Shown here piece after piece: positions 44,772 to 54,546 of a DNA stretch of 64,000 bases. The stretch's first letter is position 1. Each line of letters opens with the position of its first letter. Where the stretch lies: contig CAXXGC010000012.1 in the NCBI GenBank assembly GCA_963667875.2, positions 62,001-126,000 of the forward strand, read 5' to 3'. The translations under genes were made by a program, and so were the position numbers. Source of the DNA: JAEXOD01 sp963667875 (GTDB lineage Bacteria > Bacteroidota > Ignavibacteria > Ignavibacteriales > Melioribacteraceae). The notes below the pieces were generated by a model, which was not told the origin of the DNA, did no database searches, and saw only the letters and a program-made list of their open reading frames with translations.

Positions 44772-45683
44772 ATGTTTATAAAAAGAGAATTAAACACAAT
44801 GCAAAGGTTATTTTTAATATTTATATTTATTACAATAAATCTTTTTGCCCAAATTGATACCACTGATTATTATCCATTGCATGTTGGTGATAAATGGCAA
44901 TATTATGAGCTTTTTACTCATTCAAGTTATACAATAGAAGTAATTGGTGATACAATAATGCCGAATGGACAACCGTATTTCATACTAACATCATTGGATA
45001 GGAAGTTTCAACGTGTTGAAAACAATAGATATGTATATTTTTTTAATGAAGATACTCAAAACAGCGAAACTATTCTGTTTGACGTTTTTTCGCCAAAAGG
45101 AACATTATTTTGGGCACCATTAAATCCTTTTCCTAATTGTTATAGTGGCATGGGAATTTACGATGTTGGAGTCGATTCGGATAATTTATTTGGCGAAAAT
45201 TTAGAATGGAGAGACATTAGGCTTGCTACTGTTTATACAAATGTAACTCCTCCGGATACTATATGGGATCGTACTGTAGATGCCTATTGGCCAAGAATAA
45301 CAAAAGGCATTGGAGTTACGGCATTTTCTTATGGGATGGAAGAATTAATTGGTGCAGTTATAAATAAAGTTGGCTATGGCATTTTATCGGGAGTTAAAGA
45401 ACCAATAAATAGTATTCCGAGTGATTTTGAGTTATTCCAAAATTATCCTAATCCGTTTAATCCAAGTACAATAATTACATTTGAAATACCAAAAGATAAT
45501 TTTGTTGAGTTAAGTGTATATGATATACTTGGACGTGAAGTTGAAAAATTGGTAAGCGAGTTTAAACAGGCAGGAAGATACACTGTTGATTTTAATGGCA
45601 ATAATCTTTCAAGCGGTTTATACATTTATAAATTAAAGGCCGGTGATTATTCCGCAACTAAAAAAATGATGCTTTTAAAATAA
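44772..45683 (+). CDS. Secreted protein with type IX secretion sorting domain (paralogue 1)
   Basis: 303 residues from the first ATG. A start at 44799 (MQRLFLIF) gives a more typical signal peptide ending in LFAQ. The mature N-terminus has DYYPLHVGDKWQYYE, closely matching DYFPLHKGDHWQYLY in the next gene. The C-terminus is a Por-secretion tail with NYPNPFNPSTII, VYDILGREVEKL and a final KKMMLLK. Between them is a region of about 180 residues with no recognised domain. The tail directs export by the type IX system. The gene sits between two repeat regions. Confidence 0.82.
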   Translation: MFIKRELNTMQRLFLIFIFITINLFAQIDTTDYYPLHVGDKWQYYELFTHSSYTIEVIGDTIMPNGQPYFILTSLDRKFQRVENNRYVYFFNEDTQNSETILFDVFSPKGTLFWAPLNPFPNCYSGMGIYDVGVDSDNLFGENLEWRDIRLATVYTNVTPPDTIWDRTVDAYWPRITKGIGVTAFSYGMEELIGAVINKVGYGILSGVKEPINSIPSDFELFQNYPNPFNPSTIITFEIPKDNFVELSVYDILGREVEKLVSEFKQAGRYTVDFNGNNLSSGLYIYKLKAGDYSATKKMMLLK

Positions 45684-45693
45684 AGTAAATTTA

Positions 45694-46563
45694 ATGAAGA
45701 AGAATAAATTAAATATTATTATTCCTTTAATATTTATTTTCAACCTGCCAATATTCGGGCAGGTTGAAGATTATTTCCCCTTACATAAAGGGGATCATTG
45801 GCAGTATTTATATCAGGAATTTTTAGGATCAGAATTGTGGGATTATAAAGTTGTCGATATTATAGATACCTTAGCAGATAGCTCTACTGTTTATGTTGTT
45901 AATCAGTGTGGCTATTTTTTTGTTTCTTACAAAATAATGAAAAATGATAAATCAATAATTTATTGGACTTATGATGGTTTAAATGGAAAATATTATCCAT
46001 ATTTAAAATTTAACGGTAATATAAATGAGGCTTGGCCAATTGATGGATCGAGGTGGATAAAATATGATGATCGTTATGTTGGACAAGTTATGCTTACAGT
46101 AACAGATTCTGTTTTTGAATTTGGGCTTTCGTTTGATTCGTCATTTATATATACGATGAATAAATTGTATTTTATGAAAGGTATAGGGTTTATAAATGAG
46201 GAACAGGAGGGAGGAAATACATTAAGTTTGTTAGGCTGCATAGTAAACGGTGTAAAATACGGTACAATAGTAGATGTTGAAGACCAAATAACCCCAATTG
46301 ATTACAAAGTTACAATAAAAAACTACCCAAACCCTTTTAATAACCAAACAATAATAAAATATACAATACCGGAAGCGGAATTTATAAACATAACAATGTA
46401 CGATATGCTTGGCCGGGAAATTGAGGTGTTAAAAAACGAATACCAAAATGCGGGATCCTTTTCAATTCCGTGGACTGCAAAAGGGTTAAGTTCAGGCGTA
46501 TATTTTGCAGTAATAAGGTATAAAAACCAAATGTTAACACAAAAAGTTATATACCAAAAGTAA
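45694..46563 (+). CDS. Secreted protein with type IX secretion sorting domain (paralogue 2)
   Basis: 289 residues. The signal peptide (MKKNKLNIIIPLIFIF...IFGQ) is followed by the same N-terminal PLHKGDHWQYL block as its neighbour, a divergent middle, and a Por-secretion tail with NYPNPFNNQTII, MYDMLGREIEVL and SSGVYFAV. Only 10 bp separate it from paralogue 1, so the pair is a tandem duplication in one operon. No catalytic motif is visible. It is probably a cell-surface or released protein of unknown function. Confidence 0.82.
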   Translation: MKKNKLNIIIPLIFIFNLPIFGQVEDYFPLHKGDHWQYLYQEFLGSELWDYKVVDIIDTLADSSTVYVVNQCGYFFVSYKIMKNDKSIIYWTYDGLNGKYYPYLKFNGNINEAWPIDGSRWIKYDDRYVGQVMLTVTDSVFEFGLSFDSSFIYTMNKLYFMKGIGFINEEQEGGNTLSLLGCIVNGVKYGTIVDVEDQITPIDYKVTIKNYPNPFNNQTIIKYTIPEAEFINITMYDMLGREIEVLKNEYQNAGSFSIPWTAKGLSSGVYFAVIRYKNQMLTQKVIYQK

Positions 46564-46965
46564 AATCAATTATGAATTATGAATGATGAATTATTAATTA
46601 TGAATTAAAAACATAAAAGCCGCAGATAAATAAAATTGTTTGCGGTTTTTTGTTATAATAACATTGTGCTTCGCTGAAGCACGGATTTGCGGGGCCTTAG
46701 TTTTGGTTACAGACATGGAATTTCTCCGAAATTCTTGTATATGCTAAAAATGTTTCAGCCCGAAACTGGTGAAAGGATTGTAGGGAAATTAAAGGAGCGG
46801 GTGACATGATAATTAATTGTTATGTACAAACTACAACTCCAGAGAGGGTTGTATGTTCTTTTTTACATAATCATAGAACACAGATTATTAATTATTCCCG
46901 CTGCTTCATCAGTCTTCAAGTGTTTATAATTTATAATACACCATTCATAATTATTTTTATAAAAC

Positions 46966-47292
46966 CTTCTACAAAGTAGAAGCATATTTGTAACCACGCA
47001 CATCCCCCGTGCAAAACCCGCCTACAGAGTAGGCGAATATTCTTTTGGGCAAAATAAAAAATAAGGTAATCCAATTACCCGCTTTACGGATTAGACAATC
47101 TTTTGAACGCTGATGATACTGATTTGGCAGATAACCGCTGATTTAAAGAATTGAAATTGACTTGGGTTGTATCCGGCCATAAATCCTTAAATGTTATAAA
47201 TTAAAAGAATAGGCAACTATTCCATAGTTGTTTTCGTGGGTTGGTGTGTTGCAGGTTACAAATAGGCCTCTTTTCCAAAGAGGGTTCGATAC
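46966..47292. repeat. 327-bp direct repeat, copy 1
   Basis: This copy matches 47443-47769 at a constant offset of 477 bp with no indels and only a few substitutions (for example ACAGAG/ACAGCG and GTATCC/GTACCC). It begins at one 7-3-7 hairpin (CTTCTAC-AAA-GTAGAAG) and ends just after another (CCTCTTT-TCC-AAAGAGG). Confidence 0.92.
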
Positions 47293-47442
47293 AAGGAAAT
47301 TTTAGAATAATCGGAAAATGAATGTGCGTTAAATTCATGTCAATCATAATAATCACAAAAATCATAGTTCAGACAATTTAATAACGTCCCGTCGGGACTA
47401 AAACAAAAAAGCCAATGCGGTAATTATTACCAATTGTCAAAG

Positions 47443-47769
47443 CTTCTACAAAGTAGAAGCATATTTGTAACCACGCACATCCCCCGTGCAAAACCCGCCT
47501 ACAGCGTAGGCGAATATTCTTTTTGGCAAAACAAAAAATAAGGTAATCCAATTACCCGCTTTACGGATTAGACAATCTTTTGAACGCTGATGATACTGAT
47601 TTGGCAGATAACCGCTGATTTAAAGAATTGAAATTGACTTGGGTTGTACCCGGCCATAAATCCTTAAATGTTATAAATTAAAAGAATAGGCAACTATTCC
47701 ATAGTTGTTTTCGTGGGTTGGTGTGTTGCAGGTTACAAATAGGCCTCTTTTCCAAAGAGGGTTCGATAC
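47443..47769. repeat. 327-bp direct repeat, copy 2
   Basis: Near-identical to 46966-47292. The 150 bp between the copies contains the GTCCC-GTC-GGGAC hairpin and an AATCATAGTTCAGACAA unit. The high identity suggests recent duplication. Confidence 0.92.
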
Positions 47770-48079
47770 GATGAAATTTATAAATGTTAGGTGCATCAAC
47801 AAACACTTATGTTAAAATCAGGTTAATCCTTAAATCAGGTAAATTATGGTTCAGACGACGGTTAATCTGTGTAAATCTGCCTTATCTGCGGCAATCAGTG
47901 TTCAATGATTTATTTTTTAATGTTATCAAATTTGATATAACCTTCCTCAAAATCATTTTAATCACACAAATCACAGTCCAGACAATTAAATAATTTTAAT
48001 AAATTGTATACTACTTTAAATTAAATAATTATTATATTACATTATAAATCAATATTTAATAATATTATAAGGTGTTCTA

Positions 48080-48445
48080 TTGGTAAGTACGGAAAAAATA
48101 ATAGTAATTGGTGACAAAGTATTAATTAAACCGGAAGAATCGGCACATAAAAGCAACGGCGGGTTATATTTACCTCCAAGTGTATCGGAAAAAGAAAATG
48201 TGCAGGGTGGTTACATATTAAAAACAGGTCCCGGGTATCCGGTTGCGGCTAATGGTGATGATGATGAACCATGGAAGGAAAAAAACTCTACAAAGTATAT
48301 TGGATTGCAGGGTAAACCGGGCGATTATGCTTTATTTTTAAAAAAAGATGCAATTGAAATAGAATATAATAAAGAAAAATTGATTATTGTTCCGCATAAT
48401 GCAATTTTGATGTTAATTAGAGATGAGGATTTATTAAATATATAA
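48080..48445 (+). CDS. GroES-like co-chaperone family protein
   Basis: 121 residues starting at a TTG (MVSTEK) with AAGGTG just upstream; no ATG is available near it. VIGDKVLIKPEESAHKSNGGLYLPPS is the Cpn10 N-terminal strand pair, and KPGDYALFLKKDAIEIEYNKEKLIIVP aligns with the Cpn10 core. It differs from true GroES by an insert around residues 50-75 (DDDEPWKEKNSTKY) in the mobile-loop/roof area. No groEL is nearby. It may be a divergent paralogue with its own role. The peptidase gene follows 4 bp later. Confidence 0.8.
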   Translation: MVSTEKIIVIGDKVLIKPEESAHKSNGGLYLPPSVSEKENVQGGYILKTGPGYPVAANGDDDEPWKEKNSTKYIGLQGKPGDYALFLKKDAIEIEYNKEKLIIVPHNAILMLIRDEDLLNI

Positions 48446-48449
48446 GCTT

Positions 48450-50057
48450 ATGAGAAATGAATTAGTAGATTTTATAGTTAAATACGAATCAAAAGTAGCC
48501 GAATTAGAAAAACAGTGCTGTTTAGCAAATTATAATGCTTCTTTAAGCGGCAAACCGGAAGATTTTGAAAAAAGTGCAGCTCTTGAATTGGAGTATAACA
48601 AAATATTTGCCAATAAAGAAGATTTTGCGCTTTTAGAAGAGATAAAAAACTCAAATACAATTAAGGAAGAAGTTTTGCAGCGTTACCTTTATCTGGTTCA
48701 TAATAAATATGCAGGGAACCAATATGATGAGGAGATACTACAAAAAATTCAAGAAATTAGCAGTAAAATTGAGCAGAAATACTCAACATATAGGGCGGAA
48801 TTAAACGGCAAACAAGTTACTGATAATGAAATAGAAAAAATATTAACCGATTCAACCGACAGTGTCGAATTACAGGCGGCATGGGAAGCAAGTAAACAAA
48901 TAGGTTCAATTGTAAACAAAGATATGCTTGAATTGGTAAATTTACGCAATAAGGCAGCCCAAAGTTTAGGATATAACAATTATTTTGAAAAAAGTTTTAG
49001 TCTTAACGAACAAAATGCTGATGAAATTGAAAAGCTTTTTGACGAACTTGACGAATTGACAAAAGATGAATTTGCAAAAATTAAAAATAATATTGATACT
49101 TTTTTAGCGGCACGATTAAAAATTGATAAAAGTGAATTAAAACCGTGGCATTATCAGGAACGTTTTTTTCAACATTCGCCAGCAATTTTTAGTGTGGATT
49201 TGGATAAATATTTTGAAGATAAAGATTTAGTAAAAATAACACGCAATTTTTTTGATAGTATAAATCTTAATATTGATGATTTGCTTGAAAAAAGTGATCT
49301 TTTTGAAAAAGAAGGTAAATATCAGCACGCATATTGTACAAATATTGATAGAAGCGGTGATATACGTGTTTTATGCAATTTAAAAAACAACAGCCGCTGG
49401 ATGGGTACAATGCTTCACGAGTTTGGCCACGCGGTTTACGATAAATTTATTAATCCCGATTTGCCTTGGGAATTGCGCACGCATGTGCATATATTTGCAA
49501 CTGAAGCAATTGCAATGTTTTTTGGCAGACTAGTTTATAATGCCGATTGGTTAAAACAAACACTTAACTTATTGGATGAAGAAGTAAAAAATATTAAAGA
49601 AACCTGCGATAATTCGTTAAAATACGATCAACTTGTTTTTAGCAGGTGGGCGCAAGTTGTATTTAGATTTGAAAAGGCAATGTATGCAAATCCCAATCAG
49701 GATTTAAATGCCTTATGGTGGACATTGGTGGAAAAATACCAGCTTGTAAAAAAACCGGAAGGTAGAAACGAACCCGATTATGCCGCAAAAATACATATTG
49801 CCTTATATCCGGCATATTACCATAATTATTTGCTTGGTGAATTATTAGCTTCACAGTTTTATTATTATGTAACGGAAAAAGTATTAAATTTGGGAAAAGA
49901 AGACGACAAATCGTTTTATAACAAAAAAGATTTGGGGGGATATTTTAGTAATCTGTTTTTTAATTATGGTGCTTTTTATAGCTGGAATGAATTAATTAAA
50001 AAAGCAACAGGTGAAAAATTAACTCCGGAGTATTATGCGCGACAATTTATAAGATAA
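48450..50057 (+). CDS. M2/M3-like zinc metallopeptidase
   Basis: 535 residues, soluble and largely helical. The zinc site is LHEFGHAVYDKF (HEXXH about residue 325), with the downstream Glu in HIFATEAIAMFFGRL. This spacing and the helical fold match the M2 (ACE-like) and M3 (oligopeptidase F) clans of gluzincin peptidases. There is no signal peptide, so cytoplasmic oligopeptide cleavage is likely. It follows the GroES-like gene by 4 bp and is probably co-transcribed. The start is ATG at 48450. Confidence 0.85.
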   Translation: MRNELVDFIVKYESKVAELEKQCCLANYNASLSGKPEDFEKSAALELEYNKIFANKEDFALLEEIKNSNTIKEEVLQRYLYLVHNKYAGNQYDEEILQKIQEISSKIEQKYSTYRAELNGKQVTDNEIEKILTDSTDSVELQAAWEASKQIGSIVNKDMLELVNLRNKAAQSLGYNNYFEKSFSLNEQNADEIEKLFDELDELTKDEFAKIKNNIDTFLAARLKIDKSELKPWHYQERFFQHSPAIFSVDLDKYFEDKDLVKITRNFFDSINLNIDDLLEKSDLFEKEGKYQHAYCTNIDRSGDIRVLCNLKNNSRWMGTMLHEFGHAVYDKFINPDLPWELRTHVHIFATEAIAMFFGRLVYNADWLKQTLNLLDEEVKNIKETCDNSLKYDQLVFSRWAQVVFRFEKAMYANPNQDLNALWWTLVEKYQLVKKPEGRNEPDYAAKIHIALYPAYYHNYLLGELLASQFYYYVTEKVLNLGKEDDKSFYNKKDLGGYFSNLFFNYGAFYSWNELIKKATGEKLTPEYYARQFIR

Positions 50058-50129
50058 AGTATACAATAGCTGTTTTTTTTGATTGAGTGTTATAAATTGC
50101 ATTTTTCAATTTATATTTAGACAGGCAGC

Positions 50130-53100
50130 ATGAAAGAACTTATTTATAATAAGTACGTACATATTTTATTCTTAACTTTATTTGCAGTATTTGGCAATAT
50201 ATATAGCATACCCTTAGTTGTAGGGATTAACTTTTTATTTGGGGCTATATTTGTACTGCTGATAATTTATTATTACGGCAGTTATTGGGGCGTTTTAGCC
50301 GCTTTCCTTTCGTCTATGTATCCGCTTTTGCTTTTCAGTAGTCCTTATACAATTGTATATTTTGTGGGTGAAGCAGTTGTTATAAGTTTTCTCCTTAAAA
50401 AAACCAATAGTGTTCTATATGCAGGAGTATTATATTGGTTAATTATTGGGGCACCTTTTGTTTTTATTTATTGGTTTTTAATAATGAAAATGAGTGTTAG
50501 CACTGCATTATTTGTGGTTGTAAAAAATGTAGTAAACGCAGTATTTAATTTGCTTACAGCTTCGTTAATAATTAATTTTTCTACTCTTCCCGAAAGATTT
50601 AAAGTACAAAACAAATTTAGTTTGTTAACAATAGATAAAGCATTATTGATAATAATTTTAAGTTTTGCGTTTTATCCGGTTTTAATTATAACAATTATTA
50701 ACAGCTCATCACTTGTAACAAACTTAACCAACGATATTAAATATAATATGGAAAAAACTTCTCAAAGTTCCGATAATATTATAACATCGTGGAGTGATAA
50801 ATACATAAGTTTAATAGAAGAAGATGCTCTTGAAGTTGTAATTCCGGGCAAAGGTGATGATTTAATTGCTGCTGCCGAAATTGAAAGAATAAAATATAAT
50901 TATCCCGCTGTTAAAAATTTGTGTATATATGATAATAAATTTAATCTATTAAAAACTTTTATTAATAAAAAAGACTATTCGTTTAATGAATTGAATGTTT
51001 TATTAATCAATGAAGAAGATAAACTAAAAATCAGCAGCTCAAACCAATTATTTGCAAAGTTTATCTTCGATCCTAAATCCGAAAAAAAAAGAGCAATTTA
51101 CAAAATTTGTTTACCTGTAATTAATAATAATAAACTAACCGGTTATGTTTTTGCTTTGATAAACATTGACGAATTGAGAGAAAATTTGGAAAGTTTGGAT
51201 TCGTATAGATTTATTGAAACAAACATAATTAATGACGGCAAATTGATATTGTCAACTAATCCGCTAAAAGATTATCAGGCTGATTATAAATTATATAATT
51301 ACAATGCATCGGTAATAAATGATTTTGAAAATATTAAAGGTGTACCCGAAAGCATTCCTTATTTTTTTGAATGGTCAAATTCCGGATTTCAAAATTATAT
51401 TAAAAACCGGAACATTAAATCAGTAGTTTTTACAATTGGTTATTTACATCCGTATGTTGAAAGAATATATTCAAGTTACCTTTTTAACTTTTCAATATTG
51501 TTGGCAATTTTATGGTTGTCTTTTTTCCTTTCAATATTTTTAACAAAAAAATTGGCTTTATCCTTAAATGTTTTAGCTTCAATAAGCACTAAATTTGCCG
51601 CAAATCAAAACGAAAACACAATATCAAAACTTCCTGAAGCAAAAATATTTGAAATTAAAACTCTAATTGAAAATTTTGAAAGCATGCGAAAAAAATTAAT
51701 AGAAAATTTTAAAACCATATCGGAATACAATGAACTTTTAGAAAATAAGATAAATGAAAGAACAATAGAACTTAAAAACACAAACGAAGAACTTAAAAAC
51801 GAAATAGATAAAAAAGAAAAAATCGAAAAATCATTAAAAATTAGTGAAAACTTATATAAAACAGCTGCTACTAATATACCGGAAAGCGATTTGTATCTTT
51901 TTGATAAAAATCTAAAATATTTGTTTGCTGAAGGTTCCGAAATGAGAAAACACAATCTTTCGGGATCAATTTTTGAGGGGAAATATTTACATGAAGTGTT
52001 AGCTCCCGAAATATTTAATCAGGTGGAGCCGGTTTATAAAGCCGCATTAAGAGGGGAAGAGACAAGTGTAGAAGTGACAACAGCAACTACGGTTTATAAA
52101 GTTAGGGCAATACCAATATATAACGAAGAAGGCAAAATAGAAACCGGTTTGGCTATTACTCAAAATATCACATTCCTAAAAAACTCGTTGGAAGAATTAC
52201 GATTGAGTAATAAACGGTTTCAAATTGTTTCGTCAGTTACAACAGACGCAATATGGGACTGGGATTTGCAGAGTAATTTGATTTGGTACAGCGAAGGATA
52301 TGGAAGGCTTTTTGGTTATCCGCTTAAAGAATTTGAATTTGCGGATGTTTCGCGGGAAAAAAGAATTCATCCCGATGATTTAGAAAGAGTGATTAAAAGC
52401 GCATTTGATTTATTAAATAGTACGTCTAACAATTGGGAACAAGAATACAGATACAAAAAAAATGACGGTAATTATATTTTAGTTTTAGACCGCGGATATG
52501 TTGTGCGCAATGAAACCGGTAAAGCTATAAAGATGATTGGCGGAATGTCGGATATTACAGAGCAAAAAGATATTGAATTACAGTTGAGAAGTGTTAAAGA
52601 ATTTTATGAATCTGTTTTAGAAAGTATTAATGACGGTATTTTAGTTACCAGCATTAATGATAATGTGAGTTATGTTAATCAAGCCGCCGCAAAAATATTT
52701 AATTTATCAAAAGACAAAATTTTAAATAAAAATTTGTTTGAAATATATTCGGACGATTCGAAGGACTTTATTGTAAAATATTATAAACAAGTTAAAGCAA
52801 GTTTGCAGCCTAAATATTACCAAACTATTACTATAAAAGGAGCCGGAAACAATAATTTATTTTATTCCGGGTGGCTGCTTCCAATTATAAAAGATGGCAG
52901 ATATGATGGTATGATATGTAATTTTTTTGATATTACTGATAAAAAAAATGCAGAAAAAAAATTACAAACTCTAAATTATTCATTAAAAGCAATTTTAGAC
53001 GCTGCTCCGGTTTCGATATTTGATCTGGATTTAAACGGAAATATAAAGTCTATTTGGAATGCAGCAAGCGAAAGAATGTTTGGTTGGAATGTTAAAGAAG

Positions 53101-54023
53101 TAATTGGTAAAAATCCCCCAATTACACCAAAACACAAAATTGAGGAATTTAGGCGACTTATTCAAAGTGTTAAGTTTGGTGTTTCTTTTTATAACATGGA
53201 ATTAAATAGAATTAAAAAGGACGGATCCGATATTTCGGTTAGTCTTTCAATGGCTCCAATGACAAATGAAAATAATGAAATAGACAGCATGATTGCAATT
53301 TGTGCGGATATTACCGATGAAAGAAAATATAATGCGGATTTGTTGGAGACAAGAACTTATCTTCAAAATTTAATAGATTATGCAAATGCCCCAATTATAA
53401 CCTGGAATAAGGATTTTAGAATTACATTATTTAATCATGCTTTTGAAAAACTGACAGGATATTATTCCCAAGAAGTGATTGGGAAAAAGATAAATTTTTT
53501 ATTTCCTCTCGAAACAAAAATAGATTCGCTTGAAAAAATAAACGAAACGCAAAAAGGTGAATTTTTTAATAATGAAGAATTGGAAATTTTGTGTAAAAAT
53601 GGGACAAGGAAAATTGTTTTGTGGAATTCTTCAAATATTTATACTCAAGATAAAAAATCATTATTAAGTACAATTGCTCAGGGGCAGGATATTACCGAAA
53701 GAAAATTGGGTGAGGAAAAAATTAATGATCTAAATAAAAATCTCGAGCAAAAAGTTTTGGAACGAACAACTCAACTTGAAGCTGTTAATAAAGAACTTGA
53801 AGCTTTTTCTTATTCCGTTTCACACGATTTGCGGGCTCCGTTAAGAACAATTAATGGTTTCAGTTTAGCGTTGTTAGAAGATTATGGCGAAATATTGGAT
53901 GTGGACGCAAAAGATTATTTAGGCAGAATTAGAAATGCAAGCCAAAGAATGGCAGAATTAATAGATGATATGTTAAATTTATCAAGAATAACCAGAAAAG
54001 TACAAGGGGGGTGCTACAAGTGA
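50130..54023 (+). pseudogene. Large membrane multi-PAS histidine kinase truncated by prophage insertion
   Basis: The N-terminal 190 residues are multi-span membrane helices. A periplasmic domain follows (about 200-440), then another span (about 450-470), a HAMP-like helix, about five PAS segments (roughly 570-1190), and HisKA with SVSHDLRAPLRT (about 1230). The frame stops soon after the second HisKA helix (LSRITR), with no HATPase. The stop codon at 54021-54023 lies inside the TGCTACAAGT prophage end, and the last few codons are foreign. The remaining kinase domain should be found beyond the prophage right end. As it stands the gene cannot make an active kinase, though a membrane/PAS fragment may still be expressed. 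Confidence 0.85.
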
Positions 54024-54044
54024 CAGGGTGCAATTGCTACAAGT
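54012..54044. repeat. Prophage left end with tandem transposase-site-like repeats
   Basis: TGCTACAAGT occurs at 54012-54021 and again at 54035-54044, exactly 23 bp apart. This spacing matches adjacent MuA-type binding sites of about 22 bp. The first copy begins with TG, as Mu-family ends do. The exact boundary is uncertain by a few bases, since the right end and target duplication are not visible. Confidence 0.75.
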
Positions 54045-54102
54045 AAGTTATTAAATAACATAGATAAAAGCGACATTTAAGGGGAATAAAAAAAAGCGCA
54101 AA

Positions 54103-54134
54103 ATCTTTAAACATCTTGGTTTATCTTTAAACAT
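54103..54134. repeat. 20-bp-spaced direct repeat near the prophage left end
   Basis: ATCTTTAAACAT occurs at 54103-54114 and 54123-54134. It could be a further protein-binding site (transposase or regulator) in the 145-bp gap between the end sites and the first gene. Confidence 0.5.
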
Positions 54135-54189
54135 TTTTAACGGCTTAGGGTAGGGGATTAAACACACAAAAACGACCCATTATGTTCTG

Positions 54190-54546
54190 TCACCGGCTTT
54201 GTTTTACCACCTCAATTATATTATTTACAATTATTTTAACTTCCGGCATTTCTCGTAGCTGCATTATTAGCAAATACTCCTGCCGGCTTATGTCAAATGG
54301 GTACACAACCATTTTATCTTCGGGGGCAATAACATTTGTTTTAATATTTTCACCGGAAACAAGCCATTCAATCGAACAATTACATAGTTCGCAAAAGTGA
54401 TATATTAATATAATATCAGGTATTCTTTTACCGGTTATATAATTACTTAAACCGTTCTCCGAAATACCCAATAATTTAGCGGTTCCTTTTTGTGTAAATC
54501 TGCTTTTTTTAATTGCGGTTTTTATTCTTTCGCCAAGTTGTTTCAA
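54190..54546 (-). CDS. XRE-family HTH regulator of the prophage
   Basis: 118 residues. The XRE HTH occupies about 5-62 (RFTQKGTAKLLGISENGLSNYITGKRIP), followed by a short helical C-terminal region without a protease domain. It is the last gene of the leftward lysogeny module and starts directly at the stop of the membrane protein gene. It may assist the S24-type repressor or control the element separately. No close family is recognised. Confidence 0.8.
   Translation of the reverse strand: MKQLGERIKTAIKKSRFTQKGTAKLLGISENGLSNYITGKRIPDIILIYHFCELCNCSIEWLVSGENIKTNVIAPEDKMVVYPFDISRQEYLLIMQLREMPEVKIIVNNIIEVVKQSR

Larger units (their letters stand above)
46564..48079. repeat. Non-coding mosaic repeat region C
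   Basis: A 1.5-kb gene-free region. Its first 700 bp repeat region B (terminator-like hairpin at 46619-46651, hairpins at 46666-46682 and 46718-46734). It then carries a 327-bp unit in two copies, a GTCCC-GTC-GGGAC hairpin at 47386-47398, AATCATAGTTCAGACAA units near 47355, 47845 and 47965, and an AATCTGTGTAAATCTGC unit near 47865. The last 80 bp should hold the promoter of the GroES-like gene. Confidence 0.85.

Noticed and set aside
44772..44798. First ATG as the certain start of T9SS paralogue 1
   Set aside because: The upstream nine residues (MFIKRELNT) precede a typical signal peptide beginning at 44799. Both starts are possible, so I left the longer one and noted the doubt.
46966..47769. 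CRISPR-like array
   Set aside because: There are only two copies of a 327-bp unit, and the short hairpins are not evenly spaced. No cas genes are visible.
47784..47993. 69-residue open frame in repeat region C
   Set aside because: It lies wholly within degenerate repeat modules (AATCTGTG and AATCATAGTTCAGACAA units), has no ribosome binding site or recognisable protein pattern, and similar frames appear by chance in the other repeat regions.
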